DNA of 45,801 nt, from assembly GCA_023301025.1 (NCBI GenBank), contig JALZUR010000013.1, positions 1 to 45,801 on the forward strand. The letters are read 5' to 3'. Each line of letters begins with the position of its first letter. Position 1 is the stretch's first letter. The DNA comes from Bdellovibrionales bacterium. Its GTDB lineage: Bacteria; Bdellovibrionota; Bdellovibrionia; Bdellovibrionales; UBA1609. Made by a program: the position numbers and the translations under genes. Of the stretch, positions 41,897 through 45,801 are shown piece after piece. The notes under the pieces are model-generated. The model made no database searches. It was given only the letters and a program-made list of their open reading frames with translations, and was not told where the DNA came from.

Positions 41897-42241
41897 CTAT
41901 GATTCAGCTTTTTTACAAATTTCTGTAAAAGCTTGAGGATCAAAGATTGCTAAATCAGAAAGAATCTTTCTATCCAATTCGATTTCAGCTTTTTTAAGAT
42001 TACCCATAAGTCTTGAATAAGTAGTTCCGTTTAAGCGAGCTGCAGCGTTTATTCTTTGAGTCCAGAGTTTTCTAAACTCTCTTTTTTTAGTTTTACGATC
42101 TCTATAAGCGTAAACCAATGCTCTATCGTTTATTTCTTTAGCAACTGTAAACAATCTGCTTCCAGCTGAAAAATAACCACTTGCGCGATCTAAAACTTTT
42201 TTTCTTCTGCTGCGGGCAACAGTACCTCTTTTAACACGCAT
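41897..42241 (-). CDS. rplT: Ribosomal protein L20
   Basis: 114 residues, complete. Opens MRVKRGTVARSRRKKVLD, the Arg/Lys-rich 23S rRNA-binding tail, then FTVAKEINDRALVYAYRDRK and WTQRINAAARLNG. Essential for 50S assembly. SD GAGG lies just before ATG. It follows rpmI by three bases; infC, often upstream in this cluster, is not adjacent here. Confidence 0.97.
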   Translation of the reverse strand: MRVKRGTVARSRRKKVLDRASGYFSAGSRLFTVAKEINDRALVYAYRDRKTKKREFRKLWTQRINAAARLNGTTYSRLMGNLKKAEIELDRKILSDLAIFDPQAFTEICKKAES

Positions 42242-42244
42242 ACT

Positions 42245-42439
42245 TTACCTCACGCCCAATAGTTTTTTTATGTTGTTGGAATCCTCAGAAGACACATAGT
42301 CCATCTGTCCAAGATGTCTTTTTCTTTTAGAAGACTTATTAACAAGAATGTGCCTAAGTCCTTTTTTCTTACGTTTGATTTTACCACTTGGCTTTAAACG
42401 AAAGCGCTTTTTCGCTCCGCTGTGCGTTTTTAGTTTCAT
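42245..42439 (-). CDS. rpmI: Ribosomal protein L35
   Basis: 64 residues, standard size. KLKTHSGAKKRFRLKPSGKI and HILVNKSSKRKRHLG are the L35 signatures. Strong SD AAGAGGAGAAAC. First gene of the rpmI-rplT pair; the upstream 194 bases hold a TTGACA (minus strand, near 42534) but no matched -10 at normal spacing. Confidence 0.96.
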   Translation of the reverse strand: MKLKTHSGAKKRFRLKPSGKIKRKKKGLRHILVNKSSKRKRHLGQMDYVSSEDSNNIKKLLGVR

Positions 42440-42571
42440 GTTTCTCCTCTTAATAGGCGTCGGGTGAAAAACACCTGATCTTCATAATTGCCGTATAAAG
42501 TAGTAGCTTAAGTAAATTATTTTTGGCCAAATGTCAAAATGTGTGATCCAGAAGAAGACTAAAGTTTAAAA

Positions 42572-42616
42572 ATACGCTTAAAGCTAATGCAGTGCGTATC
42601 CTTAAGCTTTAAGTAT
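42572..42616 (+). promoter_or_regulatory. Two competing inverted repeats just before the polyprenyl synthase gene
   Basis: ATACGC (42572-42577) pairs with GCGTAT (42594-42599). Alternatively CTTAAAGC (42577-42584) pairs with GCTTTAAG (42606-42613), and ATAC before it pairs with GTAT after it. The two folds exclude each other. They end 17 bases before a GTG start that has no SD; a T7 run lies between. Could be an operator or an RNA switch; inference only. Confidence 0.35.
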
Positions 42617-42633
42617 CCCTATAACGTTTTTTT

Positions 42634-43656
42634 GTGATTTCAAAAGTTCAAAATGTAAATAATACAGACTTAAGATCTAACTTTTTAAATAGAGTCCAGA
42701 ACAGTCTTATTTCTTATGTTGAACAAAAATCTGAGCATCTAATGTTAGAAAGTTCACTGTATCAATTGAATAACCCTGGCAAAAAAATGAGATCATTAAT
42801 GATCTTTGAGCTCTCAAAAAGCCTGCTTGATTCTAAGTACACTGATTATGAAGACAAGCTTGTAAAGTGGGCTGCAGCAAATGAGCTCATTCATGAGGCC
42901 ACTTTAATTCACGATGACATCCAAGATCAAGATTCAGTTCGAAGAAACAAACCCGCCCTGTGGAAAAAATATGGATTAGCTCAGTCTTTAAATACTGGAG
43001 ACTTCTTATTGCTGCTGTCTCTTCTTCCCATTCAAGAGATCAAAGACCCGAGACTTGTATCTTTACACACGGAAATGAGTTTTAAACTAGCTCAAGGACA
43101 ATCTGAAGAGATTGAACAAAAGAACAAAGAGCTTAATATAAAGAACGGATTTTATAAAAACTGCATCGCAAAAAAAACAGGAGCCTTGTTTTCAAGCTTA
43201 GCAGTTGGTGTTGGCGTTTTATTGAATATGAGTGAAATGGAGCTACTTGAACTCTCTAGTGTCTTCTTAACGTTAGGTTGTATTTTTCAAATGCAAGATG
43301 ACGTGATTGATCTTTTTGGCAAAAAAGGTAGGCAAAGTTTTGGATGTGACATCAAAGAGGGAAAAATCAGTTTTTTAATACACACTCACCTTCTTCACTG
43401 TCCTGAAGACAATAGCTACCTTAACACACTTCTAAAAAAAGATTGTACCCAGATCAAAGAATCAGAAATAGATGATTTAAAGTCTATATTTATACAAAAA
43501 CAAACTTTAAAAAGAGCGCTTAAAGCCATAAACAGTGAAATTGAAGGCTTAACATCTTACTGTAAAAAAACTACAAGTTTTCGGTCTCGTTCTGAATCTG
43601 TAGACAAATTCATAAAGCTTCTTACACAACCACTAGAGCACATCACAGAATTATGA
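42634..43656 (+). CDS. Polyprenyl diphosphate synthase (GGPP-synthase-like)
   Basis: Head-to-tail condensation of IPP onto allylic diphosphates. 340 residues, all-helical family. First aspartate motif DDIQD (94-98) in LIHDDIQDQDSVRRNKP; second motif DDVID (about 220) in FQMQDDVIDLFG; PGKKMRSLM is the GK-R substrate-binding block. Start GTG at 42634, no SD, so it may be poorly or conditionally translated. Small residues (Ala89, Thr90) sit at -5 and -4 of the first motif, which allows C20 or longer products; the crtI-like gene downstream favours GGPP. It overlaps the ABC ATPase gene by ATGA. Confidence 0.88.
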   Translation: MISKVQNVNNTDLRSNFLNRVQNSLISYVEQKSEHLMLESSLYQLNNPGKKMRSLMIFELSKSLLDSKYTDYEDKLVKWAAANELIHEATLIHDDIQDQDSVRRNKPALWKKYGLAQSLNTGDFLLLLSLLPIQEIKDPRLVSLHTEMSFKLAQGQSEEIEQKNKELNIKNGFYKNCIAKKTGALFSSLAVGVGVLLNMSEMELLELSSVFLTLGCIFQMQDDVIDLFGKKGRQSFGCDIKEGKISFLIHTHLLHCPEDNSYLNTLLKKDCTQIKESEIDDLKSIFIQKQTLKRALKAINSEIEGLTSYCKKTTSFRSRSESVDKFIKLLTQPLEHITEL

Positions 43657-44543
43657 ACGCTCTCAAAACTAACAATCTAAAAAAGTCTTATGGATCAAAC
43701 ATTGCACTAAATGGCATTACCTTAACCATAGAAAGAAATGAGAAGATTGCTCTGCTTGGTTGCAACGGAGCTGGAAAGTCCACCTTACTTTCTATTGTCA
43801 TGGGTCTAAAAACCCAAAGTTCTGGAGCCTGTGAAGTTCTTGGGGCAAAGCCAAATGATTTTAAGAATAAAAGTAAAATAAATTTTTTGCCACAAAGCCT
43901 AAATTTTCCGGAAGAGCTAAAAGTAAAAGAAGTTTTTAAAATTGTTAAATCTGGTGAGAACTCTTCTGAAACAAAAAACAAAAGCTTTCAATCTATTGCT
44001 GAAGACCTAGGGATATCAGAACTTCTTGATAAAAAAACATCGAAGCTAAGTGGAGGAGAGAAGAGAAAAGTAGGACTTGCTTTGTCTTTGACAAGAGAAC
44101 CTGAAATCACAATTTTAGATGAGCCTACAGCTAATATAGACCTACTTGGAAAAGAAAAAATTTATAAAGCTTTAGAAAAACAAATACGAGATAAACAAGG
44201 AACTTTAATTTTTTCAAGCCACGAAATGAAAGAAGTTGAACGACTAGCAAAAAGAGTTATTGTTCTTAACAAAGGTGAAGTCGTTGCTGACGGAAGTGTA
44301 GATGAAATCAAATCAATGTTTGGTCTAAAAAAAGTAACTTTTAAAACAAGTAGCTCTACATCTGATGAGTTAAACTTCTCTGCATTTAAAAAATACGAAT
44401 TTCATCGACATGAACATATTGTTTACGGCAAAAACAGCGATCAAATTTTAAAATCAATCTTTGAGCAAAATATTGATTTTAGAGATCTAAAAGTTTTTGA
44501 ACCAGATCTAGAAGAAATATTTATAAAAATCTGGTCAAAGTAA
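43653..44543 (+). CDS. ABC transporter ATP-binding protein
   Basis: 296 residues. Walker A GCNGAGKST (37-45), signature LSGGEKRK (about 133-140), Walker B TILDEPTAN, H-loop SSHE. The extra 80 residues at the C-terminus are normal for ABC-2 type exporter ATPases (CcmA/NatA-like). Works with the permease encoded ten bases downstream. The start overlaps the polyprenyl synthase stop by four bases, so the exporter is made together with a prenyl synthase; its cargo might be an isoprenoid, but that is inference. Confidence 0.92.
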   Translation: MNALKTNNLKKSYGSNIALNGITLTIERNEKIALLGCNGAGKSTLLSIVMGLKTQSSGACEVLGAKPNDFKNKSKINFLPQSLNFPEELKVKEVFKIVKSGENSSETKNKSFQSIAEDLGISELLDKKTSKLSGGEKRKVGLALSLTREPEITILDEPTANIDLLGKEKIYKALEKQIRDKQGTLIFSSHEMKEVERLAKRVIVLNKGEVVADGSVDEIKSMFGLKKVTFKTSSSTSDELNFSAFKKYEFHRHEHIVYGKNSDQILKSIFEQNIDFRDLKVFEPDLEEIFIKIWSK

Positions 44544-44553
44544 GGGTTTAATT

Positions 44554-45288
44554 ATGAATAAGATTTTTACTCATACTTGGTGGATGTGCTTAGAACTTTT
44601 TAGACAACCCTCATACTTTGTAGCAACCGTAGCTTTTCCTAGTTTATTTTACGTAATCTTCGCAATACCAGAATCAAAAACCATAGAATCATCAAATACA
44701 CTTTTAGCCTCTTTTTCATGTTTTGCTGTATTTGGAGTCCTTTTCCTACAGTTTGGTGTCGGAATATCTCAAGAAAGATCAACAAGCTGGTATCATTACT
44801 TAAGAACCCTTCCCCTAAAAACTTTTCATCTAACAATTGCAAGATTTATTACCGCTTATATTTTTGCAAGTTTATCTGTTAGTTTTTTAGTTATACTCTC
44901 TATTCTTTTTACAAAGACCGAACTTGATTTTAGAAATTGGCTTCTTTTTGTCTTTTCACTTGCGACTTTGGGTTTGCCATTTTGCTTTATGGGCCTATGT
45001 TTAGGCTATTTTAGCAACTTAAAAACAGCACTTCCCATTGGAAACCTCATCTATCTTCCCCTGTCATTCGCTGGAGGCCTGTGGAAACCCCCTGAACTTT
45101 TATCTGAAAACTTAAACAAAATCTCTTTATATTTGCCAACCAGGCAGTATGGAGAGGCTTTGTGGGCTATTGCACTCAATCAAAGCGTGCCACAGCGCGC
45201 ACTCTACACTCTTTTATTTTACTTATTATTCTTTGCTGTTGTTACCTATATTGGCGCTAAAAGAGATTATACAAAACGTTATCAATAG
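44554..45288 (+). CDS. ABC-2 type transporter permease
   Basis: 244 residues with about six membrane spans (FLILLAFFSCFAVFGVLFLQ-type segments; ASLSVSFLVILSILF; LYTLLFYLLFFAVVTYIG at the end). ABC-2 permease pattern with GLPFCFMGLCLGYFS and NLIYLPLSFAGGLWKPPE, the latter typical of the family before the last helices. SD AAGGG before ATG. Partner of the preceding ATPase. No signal for substrate. Confidence 0.88.
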   Translation: MNKIFTHTWWMCLELFRQPSYFVATVAFPSLFYVIFAIPESKTIESSNTLLASFSCFAVFGVLFLQFGVGISQERSTSWYHYLRTLPLKTFHLTIARFITAYIFASLSVSFLVILSILFTKTELDFRNWLLFVFSLATLGLPFCFMGLCLGYFSNLKTALPIGNLIYLPLSFAGGLWKPPELLSENLNKISLYLPTRQYGEALWAIALNQSVPQRALYTLLFYLLFFAVVTYIGAKRDYTKRYQ

Positions 45289-45366
45289 AAAAAGGTTATA
45301 TAAATATTTAAGCAAAAATTGGTATATAAATAATTTTGCTCTTATAAAAAAACAAAAGGTGTTTTA

Positions 45367-45801
45367 ATGTCAAAAAAAGCGATAGTCATTGGATCTGGTT
45401 TTGGTGGATTAGCTAGTGCTGTTTACCTTTTAAATAAAAACTATGAAGTTACACTTTTAGAAGCGCAAAATCAATTTGGTGGTAGAGCGGGGGTTTTTAA
45501 ACAAGATGGTTTCACATTTGATGCTGGACCAACAGTTATAACTGCGCCTTATCTAATTAGAGATCTATTCAGTCTTCTTGATGAAGACCCTGATGACTAT
45601 TACAAACTTATGGAAGTTGATCCTTTCTACAGAATTATTTTTGATGATCAATCTGTTTTTGATTATGTTGGTGATGAAGAGCGAATTATTGAAAATATAG
45701 CAAAACTTAGTCCCAAAGACGTCGATGGTTATTTAAAACTAGCAGCACATGCAAAAGAAATATTTGATGTAGGCTACACAAAATTAGCAGACTCCCCGTT
45801 T
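45367..45801 (+). CDS. Phytoene desaturase-family FAD oxidoreductase (3' end outside window)
   Basis: First 145 codons visible. FAD-binding loop IVIGSGFGGLASAVYLL (about 6-22), then LLEAQNQFGGRAGVF and FTFDAGPTVITAPYLI, the usual CrtI N-terminus. Probably desaturates phytoene or a C30 relative on the way to carotenoids. AAGG precedes ATG by seven bases. It follows the ABC permease by 78 bases, on the same strand as the polyprenyl synthase, so the row reads as a carotenoid/isoprenoid operon. The exact member (CrtI, CrtN, CrtD) cannot be set from this part. Confidence 0.9.
   Translation, partial: MSKKAIVIGSGFGGLASAVYLLNKNYEVTLLEAQNQFGGRAGVFKQDGFTFDAGPTVITAPYLIRDLFSLLDEDPDDYYKLMEVDPFYRIIFDDQSVFDYVGDEERIIENIAKLSPKDVDGYLKLAAHAKEIFDVGYTKLADSPF

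Noticed and set aside
45149-45367. 72-residue plus-strand frame at the end of the ABC permease
   Set aside because: Out-of-frame shadow of the permease; overlaps the start of the phytoene desaturase gene.
1-45801. Mobile elements, prophage, CRISPR arrays, replication origin
   Set aside because: No transposase, integrase, direct-repeat array, att-like duplication or DnaA-box cluster was found; gene content is housekeeping plus lineage-specific orphans.

Overview
The window is AT-rich chromosomal DNA of a Gram-negative, diderm bacterium. It carries outer-membrane, lipoprotein and secreted-protein genes, a pheS-pheT-ihfA-merR block and a peptidoglycan-recycling cluster. A complete-looking mevalonate (MVA) block from mevalonyl-CoA chemistry to IPP isomerisation is unusual for Proteobacteria. 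Together with three-subunit PurL/PurQ/PurS, a Lys/Ala-rich histone-like protein and many small orphan secreted proteins, it fits the Bdellovibrionota (Bdellovibrio/Bacteriovorax-like predators). That placement is inference from gene content and was not tested against any database. No phage, IS element, CRISPR array, rRNA or tRNA was seen.

Layout, left part (1-13 kb). A secreted FN3-FN3-GH16 glycanase (minus strand, cut by the window edge) is followed by a minus-strand operon, M50 membrane protease - scpA - scpB - psd, in which the phosphatidylserine decarboxylase has Gln where the family has Asp. An acyl-CoA dehydrogenase runs on plus. Next is a minus-strand operon GNAT - ldcA - S12-type serine hydrolase - mpl - a 56-residue one-TM protein, closed by a strong terminator; ldcA and mpl make this a muropeptide-recycling unit. 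purF stands alone on plus, followed by a small secreted Cys protein.

Middle (13-31 kb). A compact minus-strand purine operon reads purM - purN - unknown 374-residue gene - purB - purC - purS - purQ - purL with mostly overlapping or abutting genes; the unknown member overlaps both of its neighbours. A 48-residue lipopeptide gene overlaps a beta-barrel gene by four bases on plus. Then come a histone-H1-like protein with a C-terminal Cys/His motif (minus), a plus operon thiolase - CoA-transferase A - CoA-transferase B ending in a terminator, a secreted orphan, an RNase H with a C-terminal viroplasmin-like hybrid-binding domain, a large SNF2 helicase and a Cys-rich secreted orphan.

Right part (31-46 kb). 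The minus-strand pheS-pheT-ihfA-merR block is followed by a 46-residue small ORF. A SpoU methyltransferase (plus) converges with the minus-strand MVA operon idi2 - HMG-CoA reductase - GHMP kinase (likely phosphomevalonate kinase) - mvaD - mevalonate kinase; HMG-CoA synthase is not in the window. rpmI-rplT follow without infC beside them. On plus, a polyprenyl diphosphate synthase is translationally coupled to an ABC exporter (ATPase plus ABC-2 permease), then a phytoene-desaturase-like gene runs off the end. The right end therefore reads as isoprenoid supply (MVA) next to isoprenoid use (prenyl elongation, carotenoid desaturation), with an ABC transporter in between. The thiolase could supply acetoacetyl-CoA to the MVA route, but that link is inference.
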